NCBI GenBank assembly: GCA_900105225.1
Contig: LT629764.1
Location: 2,745,501 to 2,809,500, forward strand
Length of the DNA stretch: 64,000 nt
Reading direction: 5' to 3'
Source of the DNA: Paenibacillaceae bacterium GAS479
GTDB taxonomy: Bacteria; Bacillota; Bacilli; Paenibacillales; Paenibacillaceae
Shown: positions 1-7,596 of the stretch, piece by piece
How the letters are laid out: each line of letters opens with the position of its first letter
How positions within the stretch are numbered: the stretch's first letter is position 1
Translations under genes and position numbers: made by a program
The notes under the pieces: model-generated
What the model saw: only the letters and a program-made list of their open reading frames with translations
The model's database searches: none
Told to the model about the DNA's origin: nothing

Positions 1-2
1 TG

Positions 3-413
3 ATGATTTGGATGTCAAACAACAATAAGATTAAGATTGACGGTTCCGAAACGACACTGGATAAAGTTCTCATAACCAATATTAAAGGAAATATTACAGA
101 GATTAGCTACATCAATTTCAGGGATACTAATGCAAAACTAAAATTCGCGAATGAAATCAGTGACATCACAGATGCTTTATCAAGCATCAAAATCAAAGAA
201 GTCACACTTAAAGAATATCAAAAGCTTACCACTGAAAAGAAGGATGACTTTAATGTATATTTTATAGTAAATGAGGGATTGAGTACTGTTTATATGAATA
301 AATATAGTCTTTATCTAAGTATTTTGTCGAAGGATCGAGAATCAATAACTAAACGATTTGAAATTATTGATAATTATGATTACGAACGAATTAAGAGCGC
401 TCTTGAAAAATAA
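3..413 (+). CDS. Hypothetical protein, possibly 5'-partial
   Basis: Open frame of 136 codons running to a TAA, with possible ATG starts at 3 and 12. The true start may lie upstream of the window, so the gene may be incomplete. The product is AT-rich in coding, rich in Lys, Ile, Asn and Asp, and has no obvious signal peptide, membrane segment or motif I recognise. Its low GC contrasts with the core genes further right and fits an accessory region; an IS3-family element lies immediately downstream. A perfect palindrome at 429-450 may be its terminator. I cannot assign a function. Confidence 0.55.
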   Translation: MIWMSNNNKIKIDGSETTLDKVLITNIKGNITEISYINFRDTNAKLKFANEISDITDALSSIKIKEVTLKEYQKLTTEKKDDFNVYFIVNEGLSTVYMNKYSLYLSILSKDRESITKRFEIIDNYDYERIKSALEK

Positions 414-428
414 GCAAGAAAAGAAGAA

Positions 429-450
429 GGGGACGAGAATTCTCGTCCCC
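429..450 (+). terminator. Perfect 22-bp palindrome after the first ORF
   Basis: GGGGACGAGA followed directly by its reverse complement, starting 16 bp after the stop of the first ORF and ending 5 bp before the left end of the IS3 element. The stem is strong but there is no T-run behind it, so it could be a terminator whose tail was cut off by the IS insertion, or simply a palindrome at the insertion site. Confidence 0.4.
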
Positions 451-455
451 TGATC

Positions 456-1923
456 TGGACCCTTTGTCAAGGACACTTATAAAAGAAAGAGACCTATGGG
501 TTTTAAGCTACGGACAAAAGATGATTTCTGTATTGTACAGGAGTCATCTTTTTGCGTCCCCATTGATACCTGTGGTTGTTGTAATAGCGAATGTACCGAT
601 CCACTTCTTGCTTAAGGTTTTCTAAGGTCAGGCAGGCTCGGTGGTCGACATGATCCTTAAGATGACCAAAGAAGGATTCCTGAGGGGCATTATCCCAGCA
701 GTTTCCTCGTCTAGACATGGATTGACCCAACCCATACTTCTTTAGAAGCTTTTGGAAGGTGGGGCTTGTATAGTGGCTGCCTTGATCGGAATGGATGAAA
801 GCGTCCTTAGGCAGTTTTACCCGTTTCTGCTTCATGAGCTTCTCTACGGTGTCTGTCGCTAAATCAAGGGTAATTCGGTCAGATAGATGATGGGCCAAGG
901 CCTCGCCAGTAGAAGCGTCCAATAGGGTTGACAAATAGGCCATCTCCGAGCGGCCGTAGGGCAGATAGGTGATATCCGTTAGAAGAACAAGGCCTGGGAT
1001 TTCTTTTCTGAAATCTCGCTGTAATAGGTTAGGCAGTGTCCGGTGTTCAAGCGTTGCTTTGGCTATTCGTTTGTAGGGGTTCGGCTTCCGATGAGGGCAG
1101 ACTAACCCAAATTTCTTCATCAATCTTCGGATTCGCTTCAGGTTGTACACAATACCAAACTCGTGTTCCAGAATCATTTTAATGGAGCGTGAACCTTTCT
1201 TGAACCCTCGACGAGTAAAGGCCTTTTTGATCCAAGTGCCGGTCTCCTCGTCTTCTCTCGCTCGTTGTAGGCGTGTATCCGCAGCTTGAAGATAACGATA
1301 ATATCCGGAGCGAGAGACCTCCAGAAGCTCGCAGAAATACCGAGTCATTCGTCCAAATCCTTGCTGTACGGCTTCTTGGATCAGTTCGAATCTATGACTT
1401 ATGCTTAGATTGCTTCTCTCTAGCACTAGCCTCCTTTCGTTCTTGTCGAACTTTTTTAACAGGTCAAGTTGTGATTCGAGAAGTTTGATCTTCGCCTCTT
1501 GTTTGGCGATCACTTCAGCAGGGGTTAACTCCCTTTGTAACGGACGGCCCGAGGAACCCTTCCTGGAGTCGGTCAGCCCAATAATCCCATCCTTTTCGTA
1601 GGCTCTCTTCCAACGATCTGCGGATTGCTCCACACGAGTCATTCCTAGCATACTGATGTCGAATCCACTCGCCTCAAAGATCTCCCTAGGCGTTTTTCCG
1701 AGCATGTATTGTTCAATGAAGAGCCGTTTGAATTCATCCGTGTAGGCAATAGATTTCTCACTAACTCTTATGATGTATGGGTTGTTCAATAAAACTTCGC
1801 GTTGTGCCTCATTAAAATACTTCTTGCTCATGTCATCCCACCTCTCCATTACTCTTCCAGTATACGAAAAAGCACCCACAGTCCAAACACCTTTTTTTCA
1901 AAGTGTCCAGTCTATGGGTACCA
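456..1923 (-). mobile_element. IS3-family insertion sequence, apparently intact
   Basis: About 1.47 kb, containing one full transposase frame on the minus strand. The ends form an imperfect inverted repeat: both begin TGG when read inward and share the block GGACACTT about 15 bp inside, followed by an A-rich stretch. I see no convincing 3-bp target duplication (ATC on the left, GTT on the right), so the exact ends may be off by a few bases or the flanks have changed. The element sits between an orphan ORF and an unknown gene whose stop is only about 20 bp from the right end. Confidence 0.8.
503..1831 (-). CDS. IS3-family transposase, single-ORF form
   Basis: Catalyses cut-and-copy movement of the surrounding element. 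The N-terminal third has a helix-turn-helix of the InsE/OrfA type followed by a Lys/Glu/Leu-rich coiled coil. The C-terminal half is an rve integrase core with the DDE residues visible in LLTDITYLPYG, IHSDQGSHYTS and DNAPQESFFGHLKDH. Most IS3 elements make this protein by frameshifting between two ORFs; here OrfA and OrfB are one continuous frame. The frame extends upstream to 1879, but the ATG at 1831 (MSKKYFNEAQ) has a GGAGAGGTGGG sequence just upstream and is the better start. Full length (442 aa) with no stop or frameshift, so it may be active. Confidence 0.88.
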   Translation of the reverse strand: MSKKYFNEAQREVLLNNPYIIRVSEKSIAYTDEFKRLFIEQYMLGKTPREIFEASGFDISMLGMTRVEQSADRWKRAYEKDGIIGLTDSRKGSSGRPLQRELTPAEVIAKQEAKIKLLESQLDLLKKFDKNERRLVLERSNLSISHRFELIQEAVQQGFGRMTRYFCELLEVSRSGYYRYLQAADTRLQRAREDEETGTWIKKAFTRRGFKKGSRSIKMILEHEFGIVYNLKRIRRLMKKFGLVCPHRKPNPYKRIAKATLEHRTLPNLLQRDFRKEIPGLVLLTDITYLPYGRSEMAYLSTLLDASTGEALAHHLSDRITLDLATDTVEKLMKQKRVKLPKDAFIHSDQGSHYTSPTFQKLLKKYGLGQSMSRRGNCWDNAPQESFFGHLKDHVDHRACLTLENLKQEVDRYIRYYNNHRYQWGRKKMTPVQYRNHLLSVA

Positions 1924-1944
1924 GTTTACCCTTCTTCTTTTTCT

Positions 1945-2415
1945 TTATTCCTGCCAGCCGCCGCCCTTTACTTTAGCGCGAGTAACTCTTCCTCCGCCAG
2001 AAGCAAAGCGCCAGTTTTGAGTTGCATCGGTGTTGACAAACTCGTAGAACGGAAGTTCAATCTCTACCATGTCGTACCTATCTCCATTTGCCGACATGAA
2101 GTCCAATCCTTTCATATAGCCACTAATGATTCCATCTTTAAGCATATTTTCGAGTTTTTGTTTTCTCGAGCCAGGAAGTATGGCACTGAACACACTATGG
2201 ATGACTCCTCCCAGTCCTACTGCACTATTTTTCAGAAAAATTGCACCGATGATTACAGCGGCACCATTTAGAAGGTTTACGAGTTTTTCGCCATCAAAAA
2301 TTTTAAGTCCATTTTCCAAAATAGCTGATTGGGCAACCATGGCCTGACTAATTTGATCCTTCGTGAGAATAACCTTTGCCGAATACTCTTTTGGGGTAAT
2401 CCATTGACCTGCCAT
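1945..2415 (-). CDS. Unknown 156-aa protein with a hydrophobic centre
   Basis: Starts at an ATG with a clear AGGAGG site about 6 bp upstream. The first 45 residues are mixed; a stretch near residues 48-75 (LLNGAAVIIGAIFL and GLGGVIHSVFSAIL) is hydrophobic and Gly-rich and could insert in or lie on a membrane. The C-terminal half is polar and ends in a Gly/Lys-rich tail. There is no signal peptide. I do not recognise the family; the profile would be compatible with a small phage-like or bacteriocin-like protein but nothing shows that. Its stop lies about 20 bp from the IS3 element, which appears to have inserted just behind it. Confidence 0.6.
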   Translation of the reverse strand: MAGQWITPKEYSAKVILTKDQISQAMVAQSAILENGLKIFDGEKLVNLLNGAAVIIGAIFLKNSAVGLGGVIHSVFSAILPGSRKQKLENMLKDGIISGYMKGLDFMSANGDRYDMVEIELPFYEFVNTDATQNWRFASGGGRVTRAKVKGGGWQE

Positions 2416-2626
2416 TGTTTTTCCTCCTAATTTTTATTGGCTATTTATCAGATAGCCTTGGAGTGAAAAATGGTGCACCATTTTTCCTCCCTCACCTTTA
2501 ATGGAGTTTTGAATGGTGTAACCACAACCACTTTTTTAAAATTCGCTAAACTTATTTCTGGCCAACCCAATAGTCAGTGCTTGATAGTCAGACCGACAAC
2601 CGATACGGTTGTATACGACGAGAATG

Positions 2627-3060
2627 CTAGCCTTTAAAGTTGCCATTGTGTTTGGTGAAACAATGACGACGCTGGTAAGCTTTGATTCGATTATGTCGTT
2701 GCTCGACGGTTACATTTGTCCAACATTAATGGTAGTTTACTTTGCCCACTCCGCATCGACTTCAGCGGACTTCGGACGGGAGTAAGATCAATGGAATCGT
2801 CCTGCTCACAGAGAGGGTTGGCTAAACGATTTTGCGCACTTCCTTCACACTGTCGATTACATAACCCTGTGTATGAAAACGGTCGGCGATGCGGATAGCA
2901 AATGGAAGACACTCGTAAATCCAGGTGTTTTAAGCTTCCTTTACGAATGATCGCTTGATTCGACTTACAGCAGGTACAGCATTACTAATTGCTTTTGACC
3001 GACAGCAGGGCATTAATATGAAGCTCATCGCTACCGATGAACAGAATGGTTAATCATAAG
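2627..3060 (-). pseudogene. Decayed transposase, probably ISL3-like
   Basis: No intact frame, but the minus strand translates in pieces to transposase-like blocks. One reads IADRFHTQGYVIDSVKEVRK, which resembles the DRFH motif of ISL3-family enzymes. Further on, VEQRHNRIKAYQRRHCFTKH resembles the C-terminal region with the last catalytic Glu. Stops and frame changes separate the blocks. The similarity is from memory of the family, and an IS6-type origin is the alternative for the second block. The whole gap 2416-3298 seems to be transposon debris. Confidence 0.4.
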
Positions 3061-3099
3061 TTCTAATACATCAAGCATTTCACTGATATAGTGGATGTG

Positions 3100-3161
3100 A
3101 ATCTGTTTATTCCTGTATTGTTGTTGGGTAAAACCTGCAAAAATACAGGAATAAACAGATT
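3100..3161. repeat. 20-bp perfect inverted repeat with 22-bp loop
   Basis: The left arm (3100-3119, AATCTGTTTATTCC...) is the exact reverse complement of the right arm (3142-3161). It lies between the decayed transposase and the start of the glycosidase gene. It could be a transposon end, a small cruciform or a transcript hairpin; there is no T-run directly after it. Confidence 0.7.
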
Positions 3162-3298
3162 GATATCATTTTTATCCTTATAATACTTCGTCAAGGACTG
3201 AGTGGTTGTTAAATAGGCTTGAAAATTACCTTTATAAGTGAAGAACGAAAGCGGCCGCTAAACGAGCTTCAATAACTTATATGGGAGGTATTCCTATT

Positions 3299-4042
3299 AT
3301 GACAGTAGCTCAACATACTCAGTACTCGCACAACGGTAATATTGTACACACGATTAAAACAGATCTAGCTGCCATTTCTATTGCAAACATTGATGCTAAG
3401 TCGGTTAAAGATTCGCCATACTTTGGTGTAAACGGAACCTTTTTCAACGGTCCAGAGCTAACTGGTATCGCGATGCAAGGTGGTAGTGCTGTAAGACCTG
3501 GTGGCACACGTACAGGCCAAGCCTGCGGTACGTCAACAAAGCGTGGGACTATGTTCTGTTATAACGGTGGCTCAGCGGTCGCAACTGGGGTTGTGGACTA
3601 TTACAATGAAGCTAATTTAAACAACATAAAGTGGGCCATCGGTGGCTATAGTTTGTTCCCAAACGTCTCATATCCCAGTGATACGCAGTACTATGATGCA
3701 ATTCATGGTCATGATTCATCTGCTGACTGCTCGAAAACCAAAGCAGGATCTCAAAATGCATTTCGTTTCGGGCCTAAGTCCAAAAATAATCGCACGGCAA
3801 TTGGATGGGATGGCTCTAAAATTTGGCTTGCGGCTTTCGCCAGCGAGAATGCCTGGGGAGTACGCCAATTCATGAAAGACCGGGGTTGTAACACTGCTAT
3901 TATGTTGGACGGTGGAGGTTCCACTCAGATGGGTTATGCCATCGTACGAAATGGGAATCCCTCAGCAGCTAGCTTCGACCCTAGCGGTGAAAACAGAAAA
4001 GTTTATACTATGGTGCGAGTATCTGCCTTGGATTGGACCTAA
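3299..4042 (+). CDS. Phosphodiester glycosidase family protein (NAGPA domain)
   Basis: Resembles the domain of the mammalian uncovering enzyme NAGPA and of bacterial exopolysaccharide-associated proteins, which hydrolyse sugar phosphodiesters. Visible hallmarks are the early VNGTFFNG block, the ARTAIG-like stretch NNRTAIGWDG and the signature LDGGGSTQM near the C-terminus. The frame reaches an ATG at 3281, but GGGAGG at 3283-3288 sits 10 bp before the ATG at 3299, so the latter is the likely start (247 aa). No signal peptide or membrane segment is visible, although many homologues are secreted. No operon partner; the neighbours are mobile debris upstream and a lipoprotein gene in the opposite direction downstream. 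Confidence 0.8.
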   Translation: MTVAQHTQYSHNGNIVHTIKTDLAAISIANIDAKSVKDSPYFGVNGTFFNGPELTGIAMQGGSAVRPGGTRTGQACGTSTKRGTMFCYNGGSAVATGVVDYYNEANLNNIKWAIGGYSLFPNVSYPSDTQYYDAIHGHDSSADCSKTKAGSQNAFRFGPKSKNNRTAIGWDGSKIWLAAFASENAWGVRQFMKDRGCNTAIMLDGGGSTQMGYAIVRNGNPSAASFDPSGENRKVYTMVRVSALDWT

Positions 4043-4212
4043 ACAGCTCCACGGGTTTGCTATTGCCGGTTATGGGGGTTTCATAATGCAACAGAGCAAG
4101 CGCTGATGACCGTAGCCGTGCAAAGTATGAAGAAGATGGCTCTTCTCCTCGAGAGGAGGGCCAAACAGGGTTAATCCTACTTTTTTGTTTTCATTTTCAT
4201 TTGCATACAAAG

Positions 4213-4251
4213 AGAAACCCTATCGTCATGAAGTAAGACGGCAGGGTTTCT
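4213..4251. terminator. Hairpin between convergent genes
   Basis: AGAAACCCT at 4213-4221 pairs with AGGGTTTCT at 4243-4251, extended by GTC/GAC inside. It lies between the ends of the glycosidase (plus) and the lipoprotein (minus) and could serve both; the T-run is poor on either side. A second smaller stem (CTCCT-CGAG-AGGAG) lies near 4150. Confidence 0.45.
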
Positions 4252-4305
4252 GGTCAATCTGGCGATGTCTCCATGGAACATCGCTTTTTGCTTGTTCAAA
4301 TCCTT

Positions 4306-4758
4306 CTAATCTATATCGTAGATTTTCCATTGTCCATTGGCTTTATGAAATACATACGTTCTAGTACCCTGGGGTGTACCCTCTGTAGTTACTGATGCTT
4401 GAATCGTGCCCATGGTATCGGAAATGTCACCAATACCATCAATACGGATTTCAATGATCTTGTTAGGGTTCATCTGCGTAATTGGTGTATGTGGATCATC
4501 ACTTATGAGGGCCAAATATTTTGCTTCATCTCCCTCATTTCTGTATTTCGTTGACTGATTCAGTAATTTTACTAATGCAAGTTCCTCTCCTTCATATTGA
4601 GACTCATCAATGTATACCTGTTTCTCATTCGCTGTTTCATTGTTACTGTTTTGATTTGCTGTCTGCGCGGAGTTCTCTGCTTTCTCACTATGGCCACATC
4701 CTGCTAAGAGAAGCGCACTTACAGTTACACTTACAAATAGGGTGCTTTTGATCCTCAA
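4306..4758 (-). CDS. Putative lipoprotein of unknown function
   Basis: A signal peptide of type II is plain: a basic start (LRIKS), a hydrophobic run and the lipobox LLLAGC, giving a lipid-anchored Cys near residue 21. A Ser/Asn/Glu-rich linker follows, then a domain of about 100 residues ending TYVFHKANGQWKIYDID. That C-terminal pattern (a strand with HKxNGxWKI) is common in NTF2-like or DUF4878-type lipoprotein domains, but I cannot assign one firmly. The frame extends to an ATG at 4800, but a strong GCAGGAGGAG site lies 7 bp before the TTG at 4758, which I take as the start (150 aa). Rather AT-rich. Confidence 0.72.
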   Translation of the reverse strand: MRIKSTLFVSVTVSALLLAGCGHSEKAENSAQTANQNSNNETANEKQVYIDESQYEGEELALVKLLNQSTKYRNEGDEAKYLALISDDPHTPITQMNPNKIIEIRIDGIGDISDTMGTIQASVTTEGTPQGTRTYVFHKANGQWKIYDID

Positions 4759-5344
4759 TGAAATCTCCTCCTGCTTTATTTTAATAATGAATATACCCAA
4801 TAGACGTATTTAAAACCAATTAGTTACATTATTGAAATCCATTATTTTAAAGAAATCAATATGGACAGCCTGCTATGAATGAAAATGGCTCACTATTTTT
4901 TATTCCTTCCCTTCAAAAGATTTTGGTGCTGTTTAGATTAGTTGATTCATGTTGCTTGCAAGGTCACTGATTAAGCGTATGCTGCTTACTTTCCGGATCT
5001 CACGCTATGAATATGCACTACTCGTAAATCTCAAGTGATTCGGAAAACCGCCAACTGCTTGAGGAGGGCACGGCCGACCCGACGCATGCGCTTCGTTCCC
5101 GGGCTGTTTAGACAGGAGACTTAACAGGCATGATCAAGGTACACACGCTGTTCCGACGGGTATCTAGGGCGCATCGGGAGCTAAAATAGGTCCGTTATCC
5201 AACCCTGCCGTCCTGATCCCAACGGCGAAAGGGTACTGTATCCGTCTGGCTCTGGCGGACAAACCTTTGCACCGGCGTCCCCAGGCCAACGAAACCGACT
5301 ATGACGCTATTTGAATTCTGACTTGGAAGTGCCGAAGTCTGTCC
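4759..5344. other. Gap without a recognisable gene
   Basis: About 590 bp between the lipoprotein start and the 51-bp repeat array. The first half is AT-rich and would hold the lipoprotein promoter. The second half (from about 5040) is GC-richer and has coding-like composition in pieces, but stops in all frames; it may be a decayed gene. Nothing is identifiable. Confidence 0.5.
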
Positions 5345-5572
5345 CAAGTAGTCCAAGTTACTTGAGCGCGTCAAAAGCGGCCTCGATGTACCAAGCAAGT
5401 AGTCGAAGCTACTTGAGCGCTTCAAAAGTGGCCCCGACGGCCAAAGCAAGTAGTCCAAGTTACTTGAGCGAGCCGGAAATCGCTCCGACGAGCGAAGCAA
5501 GTAGTCGAAGTTACTTGAGTGCGTCGGAATTGACTCCGACGAGCCAAGCAAGTAGTCCAAGCTACTTAAACG
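5345..5572. repeat. Tandem array of five 51-bp units, each with a hairpin
   Basis: Units begin at 5345, 5396, 5447, 5498 and 5549 with exact 51-bp spacing. Each unit opens with CAAGTAGTCSAAGYTACTTG, where CAAGTA pairs with TACTTG around an 8-nt centre. In units 2 and 5 the stem gains an extra G-C pair (GTCGAAGC, GTCCAAGC), and in units 1, 3 and 4 the same position is a G-T wobble, so the stem is kept. The spacer halves are more variable. Because 51 is a multiple of 3, long open frames exist on both strands (Ser-rich on plus, Leu-rich on minus), but neither has a convincing start. I treat it as a structural repeat. Confidence 0.8.
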
Positions 5573-5766
5573 CCGCTCCAAAACCGCAAGGATTATGAGG
5601 TTTTATAAGCCATAACTCAAGCGTCCTGAAAGAGCAGCTTCGGTACTGGAAGGCGCCGGAGGATAAAGAGGTGAAAAGCCGACTTTATCCCACTCAAATA
5701 TGCGGTACATTTGATACAGAACGGCTGACAGCTCTGGACAGCTGAAATCACCTTGCGGATAATGAA

Positions 5767-5783
5767 TGGGAATGGAATTCCCA
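5767..5783. promoter_or_regulatory. Palindrome just before the AraC-type gene
   Basis: TGGGAAT-GGA-ATTCCCA, a perfect 7-bp inverted repeat with a 3-bp centre, 24 bp upstream of the start chosen for the regulator. The position would suit an autoregulatory operator. This is inferred from symmetry and position only. Confidence 0.35.
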
Positions 5784-5807
5784 TCCAGTCTGGAAGGAGC
5801 TTCTGCA

Positions 5808-6647
5808 ATGGACAAACACAGCTCTCCGCTGACTCTCAATAATCGCGGGGTTCTCGCTCACCGTGCCGGGGCGATGCACTACCGGATCGAACGGCTGCTG
5901 CCTTCGGGTCCAGCCGCCGCTTTCATTCGCCATTACTGGCTAATCGAGTGGGAGCTGCCGCCAGGGCAGGCCCATGTGCAGGAAGTGCTGGAGCATCCTT
6001 CGGTTAACGTCGTGCTGGAGCCGGGCTGCTCTGTTGTCAGCATCGTCAGCCCCGGCCGTTCCAGCCAAAAGCTGGAGGGAAAAGGTCAAGTGATGGGCAT
6101 GCTGTTCCGCCCGGGGGCGTTCCGCGCTTGGCTGGATCGCGATCCGGGAGAGCTGGCGGGCAAGCGTCTGCCAGCCGCTGAACTGCTCGGCCCGGAGCTG
6201 CTTGAGCTGGAGCAGGCCGTATTCGCGGAGAGTGAGCCGACCCAGCGGGCAAAGCTGGCTGACGCCTTTTGGGCGGATCGGGTACCGGAGCCAGATGCCA
6301 GCGCGCAACTGGTTGACCGGATCGTTATCGGCATCCAGCTCGACCGCAGTCAGCGAGATGTGGAGGGTGTGGCGGAGCGTTGGGGACTATCGGTCCGCAG
6401 CCTGCAGCGGCTGTTTCGAACCTATCTCGGCGTCAGTCCGAAGTGGGTCATTCAACGCTACCGGATGCATGAGACGGTGGAACTGGCCGTTCAAGGAGGG
6501 GAGAGGGAGCCGAATTGGGCCGCCCTCGCGGTGGAGCTCGGTTATTTTGACCAGGCGCATCTAATTCGTGACTTCAAAGCTACTATCGGGAAAACCCCTG
6601 CCTCTTATCGCAGACAAGCGGCGGCTGCCGAATCAAATCAGAAATAA
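5808..6647 (+). CDS. AraC-family transcriptional regulator with DUF6597-type sensor
   Basis: The N-terminal half (YRIERLLPS, RHYWLIEWELP, HPSVNVVLEPG, VMGMLFRPGAFRAWL) matches the pattern of the DUF6597 sensor domain found on many AraC regulators. The last 90 residues contain the two helix-turn-helix motifs of HTH_18, including RSLQRLFRTYLGVSPKWVIQ and ELGYFDQAHLIRDFKA. Start: the frame runs up to an ATG at 5766, but GGAAGGAG precedes the ATG at 5808 by about 9 bp, so 279 aa is preferred. It is monocistronic with its own terminator; the effector and targets are not evident from its neighbours. Confidence 0.85.
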   Translation: MDKHSSPLTLNNRGVLAHRAGAMHYRIERLLPSGPAAAFIRHYWLIEWELPPGQAHVQEVLEHPSVNVVLEPGCSVVSIVSPGRSSQKLEGKGQVMGMLFRPGAFRAWLDRDPGELAGKRLPAAELLGPELLELEQAVFAESEPTQRAKLADAFWADRVPEPDASAQLVDRIVIGIQLDRSQRDVEGVAERWGLSVRSLQRLFRTYLGVSPKWVIQRYRMHETVELAVQGGEREPNWAALAVELGYFDQAHLIRDFKATIGKTPASYRRQAAAAESNQK

Positions 6648-6652
6648 TAAAA

Positions 6653-6690
6653 AAACGGCCTGGCTGTCTGTGGGGACAACCAGGCCGTTT
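6653..6690. terminator. Terminator between the AraC gene and the DedA gene
   Basis: AAACGGCCTGG at 6653-6663 pairs with CCAGGCCGTTT at 6680-6690. A-run on one side, TTT on the other, so it can serve the plus-strand regulator and perhaps the convergent DedA gene. Confidence 0.8.
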
Positions 6691-6755
6691 GCTTGTTTAA
6701 CGTTCGTTCAATGCTTGTTTAACGCTCGTTCAATGTTTGCTCAAAGCTCGTACAT
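6690..6755. repeat. Three 22-bp tandem repeats
   Basis: Units start at 6690, 6712 and 6734 (TGCTTGTTTAACGTTCGTTCAA and variants). The first two differ at one position; the third is more diverged. They lie just behind the end of the DedA gene; role unknown. Confidence 0.6.
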
Positions 6756-6763
6756 CACTTGTT

Positions 6764-7381
6764 TTAGTGGTTCTTAGGCTTGCTGCGGCTGCGGAAGAAC
6801 CAGAAGGCACCGCCGAGGACGCCGATGGCGAGCAGCGCGTAAACGATATTGGAGTAAACGTCCATGTATCCAACGATCGTTTCCCAGGAAGCGCCGACCG
6901 AAGCACCGACGCTCACGAGCACGCTATTCCAGATCAGCGAACCGATCGTTGTCAGCAGCAGGAACAGCGGGAAGTTCATACCGGACATTCCGGCTGGAAT
7001 GGAAATGAGGCTGCGTACAAGCGGCACGAGGCGACACAGCAGCACGGCCCACGGGCCGTAGCGGTCGAACCAGGCATCCGTCTTGCGTACATCTTCCGGC
7101 TTAAGTCGGAGAATATGGCCCCAGCGCAGTACGATGCGCTCCAGGCGGTCCGCATTCAACCAAGCACCCACGCCGTACAACGCGATCGCTCCAACGACAG
7201 AGCCAAATGTGGCGACGATGATGACGCCGATCAGCGTCATGCTGGTCTGGGTTGTCATGAAGCCTCCAAAGGTTAGGATAACCTCGGATGGAATCGGCGG
7301 GAACAGATTTTCGAGCGCAATCAGGAAAAACACTCCGGCATAGCCGAACTTGTCCATCATTTCGGTAATCCAAGCTTCCAT
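6764..7381 (-). CDS. DedA family membrane protein (VTT domain)
   Basis: Polytopic inner-membrane protein of the DedA/VTT family, whose members are linked to proton-motive-force homeostasis and to recycling of undecaprenyl phosphate or phospholipid scrambling. Features seen: an N-terminal re-entrant/hydrophobic block with the motif ENLFPPIPSEVIL, a middle polar loop with DAWFDRYGPWAVLLCRLVP, the conserved RxxxxxxxG stretch (VRSLISIPAGMSGM), and two C-terminal transmembrane helices with a basic tail. The frame runs upstream to 7432, but the ATG at 7381 (MEAWITEMM) follows GAGGAAGG and gives the usual family length of 205 aa. Monocistronic, convergent with the AraC gene. Confidence 0.88.
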   Translation of the reverse strand: MEAWITEMMDKFGYAGVFFLIALENLFPPIPSEVILTFGGFMTTQTSMTLIGVIIVATFGSVVGAIALYGVGAWLNADRLERIVLRWGHILRLKPEDVRKTDAWFDRYGPWAVLLCRLVPLVRSLISIPAGMSGMNFPLFLLLTTIGSLIWNSVLVSVGASVGASWETIVGYMDVYSNIVYALLAIGVLGGAFWFFRSRSKPKNH

Positions 7382-7470
7382 TAAAGCAAGCACCTTCCTC
7401 TCGCATCTCACAGGGCGTCCGAATTCGGACATAGCTTCTTCTATATACGAGCTAGAGGCTCTCCAGGTTT

Positions 7471-7532
7471 CAAAAAAATAAAAAGCCGCCGAGCAGGCCG
7501 CTCCAGAGGAGGAACGACTTGCTTCGACGGCT
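7471..7532 (-). terminator. Catalase terminator
   Basis: Read on the minus strand, AGCCGTCGAAGCA pairs imperfectly with TGCTCGGCGGCT and is followed by TTTTTATTTTTTT. It lies about 65 bp after the catalase stop and before the DedA start. Confidence 0.7.
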
Positions 7533-7596
7533 CGTATGATAACGCTCGGCAGGCCGGGTGGCAGCCGCCTGGCAGCGGAATCGTTGTGAAGCTTTT

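Noticed and set aside
5195-5598. Open frames on both strands across the 51-bp repeats (95 and 128 codons)
   Set aside because: A 51-bp unit keeps frames open on both strands; neither has a convincing ribosome site, and the conserved part of the unit is the stem, not one reading frame.
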